Positions 16,497-26,794 of a stretch of 64,000 nt of DNA are shown here, piece by piece. The notes under the pieces are model-generated. The model was not told where the DNA came from and did no database searches. It worked only from the letters and a program-made list of their open reading frames with translations. Source of the DNA: Streptomyces scopuliridis RB72 (lineage in GTDB: Bacteria; Actinomycetota; Actinomycetes; Streptomycetales; Streptomycetaceae); contig NZ_JOEI01000009.1 of NCBI RefSeq assembly GCF_000718095.1, positions 403,367 to 467,366 on the forward strand, in the 5' to 3' direction. Each line of letters starts with the position of its first letter. Position 1 is the first letter of the stretch. Position numbers and translations under genes: made by a program.

Positions 16497-17402
16497 ATGC
16501 ACCTCGAAGAGCTCCGCACCCTGCTGGCCCGGCACGCCGGGCCCGACTGGACCACCGCCATCGACGGCGTCCTCGTCTCGAAGGTCGACCGCCCGGACCC
16601 GCCGGCCCCGTCCATGTCCGGCACAGTGCTGGCGGTCATCGCCCAGGGCGCCAAACGGCTTGCTCTCGGCGACCGGGTCTACGAGTACGGTCCCGGGCAG
16701 TACCTGGTCGCATCCGTCGACCTGCCCGTCACAGGACAATTCACCCAGGCCGACCCCGAACAGCCGGCGCTCGGCTTCGGGCTCACGCTGGAACCGTCCG
16801 CCGTCGCCGAGCTGCTCCTCCAGGCCGGCCCCGGAGACGCCCCCCGCGCCGGCGGCGGCACGCCCTCGGCAATCGCCGTCAGCGATGTCCCGCCCGCGCT
16901 GCTCGACGCGGTGGTCCGGCTGCTGCGGCTGCTCGACGAGCCCCGCGACCGGGCCGTACTCGCCCCGCTGGTCAAACGCGAGATCCTGTGGCGCCTGATC
17001 ACCAGCGAGCAGGGGACAACGGTCCGCCAGCTCGGCCTCGCCGACAGCAGCCTCAGCCACGTCTCCCGGGCCGTGCGCTGGATCCGCGAGCACTACGCGC
17101 AGCCCTTCCGTGTCGAGGACGTGGCACGGATGTCCGGCATGAGCGCCTCCGCCTTCTACCGCAACTTCCAGGCGGTGACCGCGATGAGCCCCATCCAGTT
17201 CCAGAAACAGATCCGGCTCCAGGAAGCCCGCCTGCTGCTCGCCACCCACCCGGGCGATGTCACCGGAGTCGGCCACCGCGTCGGCTATGACAACCCGTCA
17301 CAGTTCAGCCGGGAGTACCGCCGCCAGTTCGGCGCGCCGCCCAGCCGGGACGCCGCCCGCCTGCGCGATGCCGTTCGCGCCCCCACTGGTGTCCTGCCCT
17401 GA
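16497..17402 (+). CDS. AraC family transcriptional regulator
   Basis: A 301-residue regulator. ATG 16497 is chosen since family members begin with a similar MHLEELRTLLARHA stretch. The N-terminal cupin-like AraC_N domain (about 15-165, ..SKVDRPDPPAPSMSGTVLAVIAQGAKRLALGD) senses a ligand, and the C-terminal pair of helix-turn-helices (about 200-290) contains FRVEDVARMSGMSASAFYRNFQAVTAMSPIQFQKQIRLQEAR and GHRVGYDNPSQFSREYRRQFG. It lies between the ABM/esterase unit (divergent) and the SDR gene (same strand) and may control both. Confidence 0.92.
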   Translation: MHLEELRTLLARHAGPDWTTAIDGVLVSKVDRPDPPAPSMSGTVLAVIAQGAKRLALGDRVYEYGPGQYLVASVDLPVTGQFTQADPEQPALGFGLTLEPSAVAELLLQAGPGDAPRAGGGTPSAIAVSDVPPALLDAVVRLLRLLDEPRDRAVLAPLVKREILWRLITSEQGTTVRQLGLADSSLSHVSRAVRWIREHYAQPFRVEDVARMSGMSASAFYRNFQAVTAMSPIQFQKQIRLQEARLLLATHPGDVTGVGHRVGYDNPSQFSREYRRQFGAPPSRDAARLRDAVRAPTGVLP

Positions 17403-17427
17403 GAGGATTACGCAAGGGGGAGCGAGG

Positions 17428-17519
17428 ATAGTTCTACTATTCCCGCAGGCCAGAGCGATTCAATGGGATTGCCAGTTCTTCTGCGGAGCAGGAAAATGCC
17501 TGTGCTCCGCGGATCCCAT
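17428..17519 (+). promoter_or_regulatory. Palindrome and nested hairpin ahead of SDR gene
   Basis: ATAGTTCTACTAT (17428-17440) is a perfect palindrome containing TACTAT, a good -10. The following leader has two nested inverted repeats: ATGGGAT/ATCCCAT (17463-17469, 17513-17519) and GCGGAGCA/TGCTCCGC (17483-17490, 17503-17510). They would fold into one long stem ending about 20 bases before the SDR start. Possible regulator site and RNA structure; untested. Confidence 0.45.
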
Positions 17520-17540
17520 CACATCGCCGAGGGGCACAGC

Positions 17541-18290
17541 ATGAAGACAGTTCTGATCACGGGTACGTCGTCCGGATACGGCCGGGAGATCGCCCTCCAC
17601 TTCCACGCGCAGGGGTGGAACGTCATCGCCACGATGCGCACCCCTCGTGCGGGCGTCCTGCCCGAGTCGGACCGGCTCCGCATCGTCGAACTCGACGTGA
17701 CCAAGCCCGCGAGCATCGCCGCCGCGCTCAAGGCGGCGGGACCCATCGACGTCTTGGTCAACAATGCGGGCGTCCCCTCGATCAGCGTGTTCGAGGGCAC
17801 CCCCATGGCCCAGGTACGGGAGGTCTTCGAGACCAACACCTTCGGTGTGATGGCGACCACGCAGGCGGTGCTGCCCCAGTTCCGCGAGCGCGGCTCCGGC
17901 GTGGTGGTCAACGTGACCTCCAGCGTGGTGCTGGGCCACATGCCGCTCTCAGCCGTCTACAAGGCGAGCAAGATGGCCGTCGAGGGGTTCACCTCGTCCC
18001 TCGCGCTCGAACTCGCGCCGTTCGGTGTGCAGGCGAAGACGGTCGAGCCGGGCGCCTGCCTGACGACGAACTTCGCCACCAGGGCGACGAACGGCGCTTC
18101 ACCGGACGAGTTGGTGCCGGCGCCCTACGCACCGTGGGCGAAGAAGGCCATGGACTCCTTCACGGGCCAGGACCTGTTCACCAAGGAGACCGATGTCGCC
18201 GAGGCGGTGTGGCGAGCCGTGCACGACACGACCGGCCAGCTGCGATTCCCGGCCGGTCCCGACGCGGTCTGGCTCGCCCAGGCGAAGTGA
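17541..18290 (+). CDS. Short-chain dehydrogenase/reductase
   Basis: A 249-residue classical SDR. Cofactor motif LITGTSSGYGREIA (residues 5-18), VLVNNAGVPS, catalytic Ser in VNVTSSVVLGH, and YKASK with the catalytic Tyr and Lys. ATG 17541 has GAGGGG upstream. The substrate is unknown; such genes next to AraC regulators are common in Streptomyces. The leader contains a predicted long hairpin. Confidence 0.93.
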   Translation: MKTVLITGTSSGYGREIALHFHAQGWNVIATMRTPRAGVLPESDRLRIVELDVTKPASIAAALKAAGPIDVLVNNAGVPSISVFEGTPMAQVREVFETNTFGVMATTQAVLPQFRERGSGVVVNVTSSVVLGHMPLSAVYKASKMAVEGFTSSLALELAPFGVQAKTVEPGACLTTNFATRATNGASPDELVPAPYAPWAKKAMDSFTGQDLFTKETDVAEAVWRAVHDTTGQLRFPAGPDAVWLAQAK

Positions 18291-18326
18291 CCAACAGCAG
18301 GCAAGGTGACGCGCACTGACGCCAGA

Positions 18327-18359
18327 GGCCCGCCCCGCGCACACGCGCGGGGCCGGGCC
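18327..18359. terminator. Strong hairpin after SDR gene
   Basis: CCCCGCGC (18333-18340), loop ACAC, GCGCGGGG (18345-18352), extended outward by GGCCCG/CGGGCC with one bulged base. It lies about 40 bases after the SDR stop. Confidence 0.75.
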
Positions 18360-18617
18360 GCCGTTCCATGTGACGCCTGCCGAGGTAGCTTGGCTGTTCG
18401 CTCCGGGTGGGCGGCGCCGACGTAGCGCATGGCGGTCCCCCGGGCGACCATGGACCGGATCATGTCCTGGATCAAGCCCGCCCATCACCCCAGGATCGCC
18501 ATCGGCTGAGGGGCACCGACCTGGAATGCCGGGCCTCCTCAGCCACGAACCCGGTGAGGAGGCCCACCAGTGGGCCCACCGCGGCACCCATCGGGACACC
18601 CACCGGGCACCCCCGGC
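18360..18617. other. Intergenic stretch with no supported gene
   Basis: Between the hairpin and the end of the leftward membrane-protein gene I see no open frame with a ribosome site or a recognisable product. Frames crossing it in both directions look like shadows. Confidence 0.5.
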
Positions 18618-19202
18618 TCAGCGCTGCCCCATCGACGACGGCCGTTCCACGCGGACGGATTCCGCGTCCGCCGGGGGCTTCTTCGGCCAGAGCGTGTACG
18701 TCAGGGCGATCACGCCGTGAATACCGGCGACGCGCGCCGCGTTGAGCTGCCACGCGGTCAGCGACTCCGTGCTGCCCGCGTCGCCCACGTACCAGATCGC
18801 GATCTGGAGCAGGACGACCGCGACCGCGGCGGCCAGGGCCGTACGGAGCCACAGCATGCCCTCGTACCGGGCGCGGGCCATGCCGTACCGCGGCGGTTTG
18901 ACCGGCGGGGGGCCGCCGGCGAAACGATGGGCGACCCAGCCGTCGATCCGCTTGATCGTGTAGTGGCCGTAGCCGACGGTGAAGCCGATGTACATCGCGG
19001 CCAGACCGTGCTTCCAGTCCGGCTCCGCGCCGTTCCTGAGGTCGATGGTCGTGACCACCAGCAGCACGACCTCCAGCAGCGGTTCCAGCAGCAGGACCGC
19101 CCCGCCGAGCCGCGGCATCCTGGCCACGTAGCGCAGGAACAGCCCGGCGGCCAGCAGCACCCAGAAGCCGACCTCGCAGGCGACGATCAGTGTGACGATC
19201 AC
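18618..19202 (-). CDS. Four-helix integral membrane protein, unknown function
   Basis: A 194-residue protein. I chose GTG 19202 (MIVTLIVACEVGFW...) because GAGAGGAGA lies just upstream and the first hydrophobic segment begins immediately. Four hydrophobic stretches are visible: IVACEVGFWVLLAAGLFL, LLLEPLLEVVLLVVTTIDL, LRTALAAAVAVVLLQIAIWYV and VAGIHGVIALTYTLW, with a basic loop (HRFAGGPPPVKPPRYGMARARY) between the second and third. No known domain is recognised. It is divergent from the chiS-like kinase gene. Confidence 0.85.
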   Translation of the reverse strand: MIVTLIVACEVGFWVLLAAGLFLRYVARMPRLGGAVLLLEPLLEVVLLVVTTIDLRNGAEPDWKHGLAAMYIGFTVGYGHYTIKRIDGWVAHRFAGGPPPVKPPRYGMARARYEGMLWLRTALAAAVAVVLLQIAIWYVGDAGSTESLTAWQLNAARVAGIHGVIALTYTLWPKKPPADAESVRVERPSSMGQR

Positions 19203-19353
19203 GGCGCCTCTCCTCTCTGTCGGCTCCAGCCTCGCGTCCGCGGGGCCACGGCACGTCGTCGTCAGTGACGAACCGCGACTGCATCCTTCGATGTACCCGG
19301 GCCTCGGCCAGGATGGGGACGCCGGTCCCCGGCGGGCGGTGTTGGATGGAGGG

Positions 19354-20592
19354 ATGATCGCCTCTCCCCGATCTGCCGCGTCCGTACCCCCGCACCGGCC
19401 CCACCGGTCCCACCGGCCGCACCGCGTCGACGCGCTGATCGCCCTCGCCGGTCTGGTCGGCGGCATCGCCCTGTGGGCCGTGGGGCTGCACACCCAGGGC
19501 GGCCGACCGCTGCCCGGGGCCTGGGTGCTGCTGCCGCTGACCGTCATGGCGGCGTTGGAGCTGCTGCGCAGGTCGGCGCCGCAGACCGCGCTGGTCATCG
19601 GCACGCTCGCGCTGGTGGCCGATCAGTTCACCATCGGCAGTCTGGCGACGGTGGTGATGTTCACGGACGTGATGTACGCGGCCGTGCTGTACGGGACACC
19701 CGCCGCCGCCCGCCGTATCCCCTGGACCACCGGGCTGATCACGGTCGCGGTGACGATCGGCTTCGTCACCTGGCTGCGCACGCCCGAGGCGCTGCTGATC
19801 GGGGTGGTCACCGCGCTGATCAGCTTCTTTCCGGCCAGTACCGGCGTTCTCGTACGCAACCACCGGGACGCCGCCGAGTCGGCGCGGCTACGGGCCGAGC
19901 AGACGGCGCTGCTGGCCGAGATGGACCGGACCCAGGCGGTGGCCGCCGAGCGCGCGCGGATGGCCCGTGAGCTGCATGACATGGTCGCCAACCATCTCTC
20001 GGCGATCGCCATCCACTCGACGGCCGCGCTCTCGCTGGACGACGAGCGCACGTCCCGGGACGCGCTCGGCGTCATCCGGGAGAACAGCGTCGAGGGGCTG
20101 GCCGAGATGCGACGGCTGATCGGGCTGCTGCGCGAGAGCGACGACACCGGTACGGTGTCCGCCGCGCCGACGCTGCGGGCGCTGGACACGCTGCTGGAGC
20201 AGGCCCGTACGAACGGTGCCTCCAGCGGGCTGCGCTTCACCCTGGACGACCGGCGCGACGAGGGCGCCGGGCTGCCCACGCCCATCGATCTGGCCGCGTA
20301 CCGCATCATCCAGGAGTCGCTGACCAACGCCCTCAAGCACGCGGTTCCCGGCACGATCACCGTCGAGCTGGACGGGGCGGAGCGCGCGCTGACGGTACGG
20401 GTCCGCAGCCCGTTCGGTGACCGGCCGGGGCCGCGCGCGCCGGGGTCGGGCGCCGGTCTGGTCGGGATGCGCGAGCGGGTCGAGCTGCTGGACGGAGACT
20501 TCGAGGCGGGTCCCGTCACCGCGGCCGACGGGGGAAAGATCTGGCTGGTACGGGCCGAACTGCCGGTCGTGGAAGGGCGGGAGAGAGCATGA
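19354..20592 (+). CDS. chiS: Sensor histidine kinase, ChiS-like (NarL-system type)
   Basis: A 412-residue membrane kinase. ATG 19354 follows GGATGGAGGG. After a His/Pro-rich N-terminus come about five transmembrane helices (residues 28-160), then the HisKA_3 box ERARMARELHDMVANHLSAIAIHSTAA with the phospho-accepting His, and an HATPase domain with YRIIQESLTNALKHA and GAGLVGMRERVELLDG. It overlaps the response regulator by 4 bp. In S. coelicolor and S. thermoviolaceus a kinase/regulator pair of this kind lies directly upstream of a family 18 chitinase gene and controls it. The symbol rests on that synteny. Confidence 0.88.
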   Translation: MIASPRSAASVPPHRPHRSHRPHRVDALIALAGLVGGIALWAVGLHTQGGRPLPGAWVLLPLTVMAALELLRRSAPQTALVIGTLALVADQFTIGSLATVVMFTDVMYAAVLYGTPAAARRIPWTTGLITVAVTIGFVTWLRTPEALLIGVVTALISFFPASTGVLVRNHRDAAESARLRAEQTALLAEMDRTQAVAAERARMARELHDMVANHLSAIAIHSTAALSLDDERTSRDALGVIRENSVEGLAEMRRLIGLLRESDDTGTVSAAPTLRALDTLLEQARTNGASSGLRFTLDDRRDEGAGLPTPIDLAAYRIIQESLTNALKHAVPGTITVELDGAERALTVRVRSPFGDRPGPRAPGSGAGLVGMRERVELLDGDFEAGPVTAADGGKIWLVRAELPVVEGRERA

Positions 20593-21239
20593 CGATCCGG
20601 GTGCTGGTCGCGGAGGACCAGTCGGCGGTACGCGCGGGGCTGGTGCTCATCCTGCGCAGCGCGCCGGACATCGAGGTCGTCGGGGAGGCGTCGGACGGCG
20701 AGGAGGCGGTCACGCGGGCCCGGGAGCTGCGGCCCGATCTGGTGCTGATGGATGTGCAGATGCCCCGGCTCGACGGGGTGTCGGCGACCCGGAAGGTGGT
20801 CGCGGAGCGGCTCGCCGATGTGCTGGTGCTGACCACCTTCGATCTGGACGAGTACGTTTTCGGGGCGCTGCGGGCCGGGGCCTCGGGCTTTCTGCTGAAG
20901 AACGCGGAGGCCGGTGAACTGCTCGCGGCCGTACGGACGGTGGCGCGCGGCGAGGGCCTGATCGCCCCGGCCGTCACCCGCCGGCTCATCGCGGAATTCG
21001 CGGCGCCGACGCCCGTACGCCCCGCCGGCGCGCCCGATCCGGCGATCCTGGACGTCCTCACGCGCCGGGAGCGCGAGGTTCTCTCGTGCCTGGGCCAGGG
21101 GCTGTCGAACGCCGAGATCGCGGGTCGCCTCACCATGGCCGAGGCGACCGTGAAGACCCATGTGAGCAGATTGCTGGGCAAGTTGGAGCTGCGCAGCCGG
21201 GTGCAGGCCGCCGTCCTCGCCCAGGAACTGGGAATCTGA
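20589..21239 (+). CDS. chiR: LuxR-type response regulator, ChiR-like
   Basis: A 216-residue two-domain regulator. The receiver has the acidic pair VAEDQ (residues 8-10), the phosphorylation site LVLMDVQMPRLDG (Asp near 55) and FLLKNAE with the conserved Lys. The C-terminal GerE/LuxR helix-turn-helix is LTRREREVLSCLGQGLSNAEIAGRLTMAEATVKTHVSRLLGKL. It is coupled to the kinase gene and followed within 145 bp by the chitinase promoter. Confidence 0.9.
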   Translation: MTIRVLVAEDQSAVRAGLVLILRSAPDIEVVGEASDGEEAVTRARELRPDLVLMDVQMPRLDGVSATRKVVAERLADVLVLTTFDLDEYVFGALRAGASGFLLKNAEAGELLAAVRTVARGEGLIAPAVTRRLIAEFAAPTPVRPAGAPDPAILDVLTRREREVLSCLGQGLSNAEIAGRLTMAEATVKTHVSRLLGKLELRSRVQAAVLAQELGI

Positions 21240-21257
21240 CCAGCAACTCCTCACCTT

Positions 21258-21299
21258 TGGTCTGGACCTATTGACGAGTGGTCCAGACCTTCCTACTCT
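21258..21299 (+). promoter_or_regulatory. Chitinase promoter with paired 12-bp direct repeats
   Basis: TGGTCTGGACCT (21258-21269) and TGGTCCAGACCT (21279-21290) have the same face of the helix (21-bp period). They frame a promoter TTGACG (21271-21276), 17-base spacer, TACTCT (21294-21299). Such paired repeats are known from Streptomyces chitinase promoters, mediate chitin induction and glucose repression, and the second copy also fits the DasR-binding (dre) core. One copy abuts the -35, the other fills the spacer. Confidence 0.88.
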
Positions 21300-21384
21300 C
21301 ACCGCACACACTGCGGTGAGCCGTCGCAGGGTGAGCAGTGCACGGACCACCCCGTTTTGTCCTGTACTCACCTGAGGAGCACGC

Positions 21385-23241
21385 TTGAACTCCCAACCCG
21401 CCCTCCACAGACCCCGATTCAGATCCAGAGCCGTCGCGGGCCTCACCGCGCTGCTGCTGCCTCTGGCCGCCCTCGTCGGGCTGGCCACCCCCGCACAGGC
21501 CGCCGCCTCGGCCACCGCCTCGTACACCAAGGTCTCCGACTGGGGCACGGGCTTCGAGGGCAAGTGGACGGTGAAGAACACCGGCACCACGAGCCTCAGC
21601 TCCTGGACCGTCGAGTGGGACTTCCCGGCCGGTACGGCGGTCACCTCCGGCTGGGACGCCGACATCACCGGAGCGGCCAACCACTGGACCGCCAAGAACA
21701 AGACCTGGAACGGCACGCTCGCCCCCGGCGCGACCGTCACCTTCGGCTTCAACGGCACCGGGGCGGGCGCCCCGGCCGGCTGCAAGCTCAACGGCGGCTC
21801 GTGCGACGGCGGCCCCGGCGTCCCGGGCGACAACCCGCCCTCGGCCCCCGGCACCCCGACCGCGAGCGAGATCACCAACACCTCGGTCAAGCTGAGCTGG
21901 ACCGCGGCCACGGACGACAACGGCATCAAGAACTACGACGTCCTGCGGGACGGCACGAAGGTCGCCACGGTCACCGGTACGACGTACACCAACACCGGTC
22001 TGACCGCGGGCACCGACTACTCGTACACCGTCCAGGCCCGTGACACGGCCGACCAGACGGGCCCGCTCAGCGGCGCCCGCGCGGTCCGTACGACCGGTGG
22101 CGACCCGGGCCCGGGTCCAGGGCCCGGCGGCAAGGTCAAGCTCGGCTACTTCACCGAGTGGGGCGTCTACGGCCGGAACTACCACGTCAAGAACCTGGAC
22201 ACGTCCGGTTCCGCGGCCAAGATCACCCACATCAACTACGCCTTCGGCAATGTCACCGGCGGCAAGTGCACCATCGGTGACTCCTACGCCGACTACGAGA
22301 AGGCGTACACCGCCGACCAGTCCGTCGACGGCGTCGCCGACACCTGGGACCAGCCGCTGCGCGGCAGCTTCAACCAGCTGCGCAAGCTCAAGGCGAAGTA
22401 CCCGCACATCAAGGTCCTCTGGTCGTTCGGCGGCTGGACCTGGTCCGGCGGCTTCGGCCAGGCCGTACAGAACCCGGCCGCCTTCGCGCAGTCCTGCTAC
22501 GACCTGGTGGAGGACCCGCGCTGGGCCGATGTCTTCGACGGCATCGACCTGGACTGGGAGTACCCCAACGCCTGCGGTCTGACCTGTGACACCAGCGGCC
22601 CCGCGTCGTTCAAGAACATGATGCAGGCCATGCGCGCCAAGTTCGGCCCCAACAACCTGGTCACGGCCGCCACCACGGCGGACGCCTCGGCCGGCGGCAA
22701 GATCGACAAGGTCGACTACGCGGGCGCGGCCCAGTACATGGACTGGTTCAACGTCATGACGTACGACTTCTTCGGCGCCTTCGCCGCGCAGGGCCCGACG
22801 GCCCCGCACTCCCCGCTCACCTCGTACCCGGGCATCCCGCAGGCGGGCTTCAACTCCGCCGAGGCGATAGCCAAGTTCAAGGCGCAGGGCGTGCCGGCCA
22901 ACAAACTGCTGCTCGGTATCGGCTTCTACGGACGCGGCTGGACGGGCGTGACCCAGGACGCACCGGGCGGCACCGCGACCGGCGCCGCTCCCGGTACGTA
23001 CGAGGCGGGGATCGAGGACTACAAGGTCCTCAAGAACACCTGCCCGCCCACCGGCACCATCGCGGGCACCTCGTACGCCAAGTGCGGCAGCAACTGGTGG
23101 AGTTACGACACCCCGGCCACCATCACGTCCAAGATGGCCTGGGCGAACCAGCAGAGCCTGGGAGGCGCCTTCTTCTGGGACTTCACGGGTGACACCGCCA
23201 ACGGCGAGCTGGTGACCGCGATCAAGAGCGGTCTCGGATAG
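21385..23241 (+). CDS. chiC: Secreted family 18 chitinase with CBM2 and FnIII domains
   Basis: A 618-residue extracellular enzyme that hydrolyses chitin. The start is TTG 21385 with GAGGAG upstream. Order: signal peptide to about residue 40 (RSRAVAGLTALLLPLAALVGL, ending AQA), a CBM2-type cellulose/chitin-binding module (about 42-140), an FnIII module (about 150-237), a Gly/Pro linker, and a GH18 catalytic barrel (about 250-618) with VLWSFGGWTWSGG and FDGIDLDWEYP; Glu392 is the catalytic acid. Size and domain order match S. lividans/S. coelicolor ChiC. Confidence 0.95.
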   Translation: MNSQPALHRPRFRSRAVAGLTALLLPLAALVGLATPAQAAASATASYTKVSDWGTGFEGKWTVKNTGTTSLSSWTVEWDFPAGTAVTSGWDADITGAANHWTAKNKTWNGTLAPGATVTFGFNGTGAGAPAGCKLNGGSCDGGPGVPGDNPPSAPGTPTASEITNTSVKLSWTAATDDNGIKNYDVLRDGTKVATVTGTTYTNTGLTAGTDYSYTVQARDTADQTGPLSGARAVRTTGGDPGPGPGPGGKVKLGYFTEWGVYGRNYHVKNLDTSGSAAKITHINYAFGNVTGGKCTIGDSYADYEKAYTADQSVDGVADTWDQPLRGSFNQLRKLKAKYPHIKVLWSFGGWTWSGGFGQAVQNPAAFAQSCYDLVEDPRWADVFDGIDLDWEYPNACGLTCDTSGPASFKNMMQAMRAKFGPNNLVTAATTADASAGGKIDKVDYAGAAQYMDWFNVMTYDFFGAFAAQGPTAPHSPLTSYPGIPQAGFNSAEAIAKFKAQGVPANKLLLGIGFYGRGWTGVTQDAPGGTATGAAPGTYEAGIEDYKVLKNTCPPTGTIAGTSYAKCGSNWWSYDTPATITSKMAWANQQSLGGAFFWDFTGDTANGELVTAIKSGLG

Positions 23242-23258
23242 CCGGAACGGCACATAGG

Positions 23259-23288
23259 AAGGGGGCGGCGCCCGAGCGCCGCCCCCTT
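23259..23288. terminator. Rho-independent terminator after chitinase
   Basis: AAGGGGGCGGCGC (23259-23271), loop CCGA, GCGCCGCCCCCTT (23276-23288): 13 perfect base pairs, 17 bases after the chitinase stop and 30 before the end of the converging DUF2550 gene. Confidence 0.88.
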
Positions 23289-23318
23289 CAGTGTGTTTGC
23301 CAGGGCCCTGAGCGGGGC

Positions 23319-23765
23319 TCAGGCCACATTCACCCGTTGTCCGGGCGGAGCCGCCTCCAGCCAGGCGAGAAAGCCGGTGAGGGCGTCATCACTCATCGCC
23401 AGCTCCAGCCGGACCCCGCTGTGCGCACAGCCCAGGATGACCGCGTCGGAGAGCAGCGCCAGCTCCTCCTCGCCCTCGGGCGCGCGGCGCGACAGCACCT
23501 CGATCGCGGAGCGCTCCAGCGTACGGCGCGGACGCGGGGCGTAGGAGAAGACCCGGAACCAGTTGATGCGGTCGCCGTTGTAGCGGGCGACGCCGTACAC
23601 CCAGCCCTTGCCGGAGAGATCGGGCTCCGCCGGCACGTTCCAGCGCAGACTGCAGTCGAACGTCCCGCCGGAGCGCTGGATCAGCCGCCGGCGCAGACCG
23701 AAGACGAAGAGCCCCACCGCAACCAGTACGACGACCAGTCCGCAAATGAGCAGAGCGAGGACCAT
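23319..23765 (-). CDS. DUF2550 domain membrane protein
   Basis: A 148-residue protein with one N-terminal transmembrane helix (MVLALLICGLVVVLVAVGLFVFGLRRRLIQR) and a soluble domain with FDCSLRWNVP and GWVYGVARYNGDRINWFRVFSYAPRPRRTLERS. ATG 23765 has AGGAGG upstream; the longer frame to 23789 lacks one. The DUF2550 family follows atpC across actinobacteria (Rv1312 in M. tuberculosis). The function is unknown, and the constant linkage hints at a tie to the ATP synthase or membrane. Confidence 0.9.
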   Translation of the reverse strand: MVLALLICGLVVVLVAVGLFVFGLRRRLIQRSGGTFDCSLRWNVPAEPDLSGKGWVYGVARYNGDRINWFRVFSYAPRPRRTLERSAIEVLSRRAPEGEEELALLSDAVILGCAHSGVRLELAMSDDALTGFLAWLEAAPPGQRVNVA

Positions 23766-23892
23766 CAAACACCGACCTCCTCGCCTCATTCAGTACCGGA
23801 ACAGGAACCGCACCCGCATCGCCTCAGCCGCGACCCGGTCCGGAGGGATCCGGAACGAGCCGCGGCTGAGGATAAATCAGTGGTGACAGCGC

Positions 23893-24267
23893 TCAGCGCA
23901 CCGCCACCGCACGCAGTCGGACGTCGGCGCGCCGTTCGGCGGCGTCGTCGGCATCCGACTTCGCGCGTTCCAGCGCACGCTCGGCGCGCTGGGTGTCGAT
24001 CTCATCCGCAAGCTCGGCGATCTCCGCCAGCAGCGAAAGCTTGTTGTCGGCGAACGAGAGGAAACCGCCGTGGACAGCGGCCACGATCGTTTCGCCCTCA
24101 CTCGTACGAATGGTCACCGGGCCCGACTCCAGCACACCGAGCAGCGGCTGGTGACCGGGCATGACGCCGATGTCGCCGGACGTGGTGCGCGCGACGACCA
24201 GGGTGGCCTCGCCGGACCAGATACTGCGGTCAGCGGCGACCAGCTCGACATGCAGCTCAGCAGCCAA
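23893..24267 (-). CDS. atpC: ATP synthase F1 epsilon subunit
   Basis: A 124-residue subunit of the central rotor stalk that couples and inhibits ATP hydrolysis. The N-terminal beta-barrel is clear (LHVELVAADRSIWSGEATLVVARTTSGDIGVMPGHQPLLGVLESGPV), followed by a short two-helix C-terminal domain (LADEIDTQRAERALERAKSDADDAAERRA). It is the last gene of the atp operon, separated from atpD by 123 bp that hold a very strong hairpin. Confidence 0.95.
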   Translation of the reverse strand: MAAELHVELVAADRSIWSGEATLVVARTTSGDIGVMPGHQPLLGVLESGPVTIRTSEGETIVAAVHGGFLSFADNKLSLLAEIAELADEIDTQRAERALERAKSDADDAAERRADVRLRAVAVR

Positions 24268-24345
24268 GGGTGGCTCCTCGGGTCACCACCCGGCCGTATC
24301 GCCGGGTGTTGGCTTCAATTCTATGGGGTGTCGATAAGAGAGCGA

Positions 24346-24378
24346 CGGAGGGGGGCGGGAGGTACCCGCCCCCCTCCG
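24346..24378 (-). terminator. Strong hairpin between atpD and atpC
   Basis: CGGAGGGGGGCGGG (24346-24359) pairs perfectly over 14 bp with 24365-24378 around a 5-base loop. On the transcribed strand it starts 12 bases after the atpD stop and is followed by a pyrimidine-rich CTCTCTT stretch. It could partly terminate transcription or stabilise the 3' end of atpD mRNA, setting epsilon below beta. Confidence 0.75.
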
Positions 24379-24390
24379 TGCGCCGACGGG

Positions 24391-26774
<2,384 letters not shown>

Positions 26775-26794
26775 GAGTCAGGTCCCTTCCGTCG

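Noticed and set aside
18370..18720. Plus-strand frame between SDR and membrane-protein genes
   Set aside because: Contains strings such as RGTHRDTHRAPPAQ and overlaps the membrane protein gene end; no start signal.
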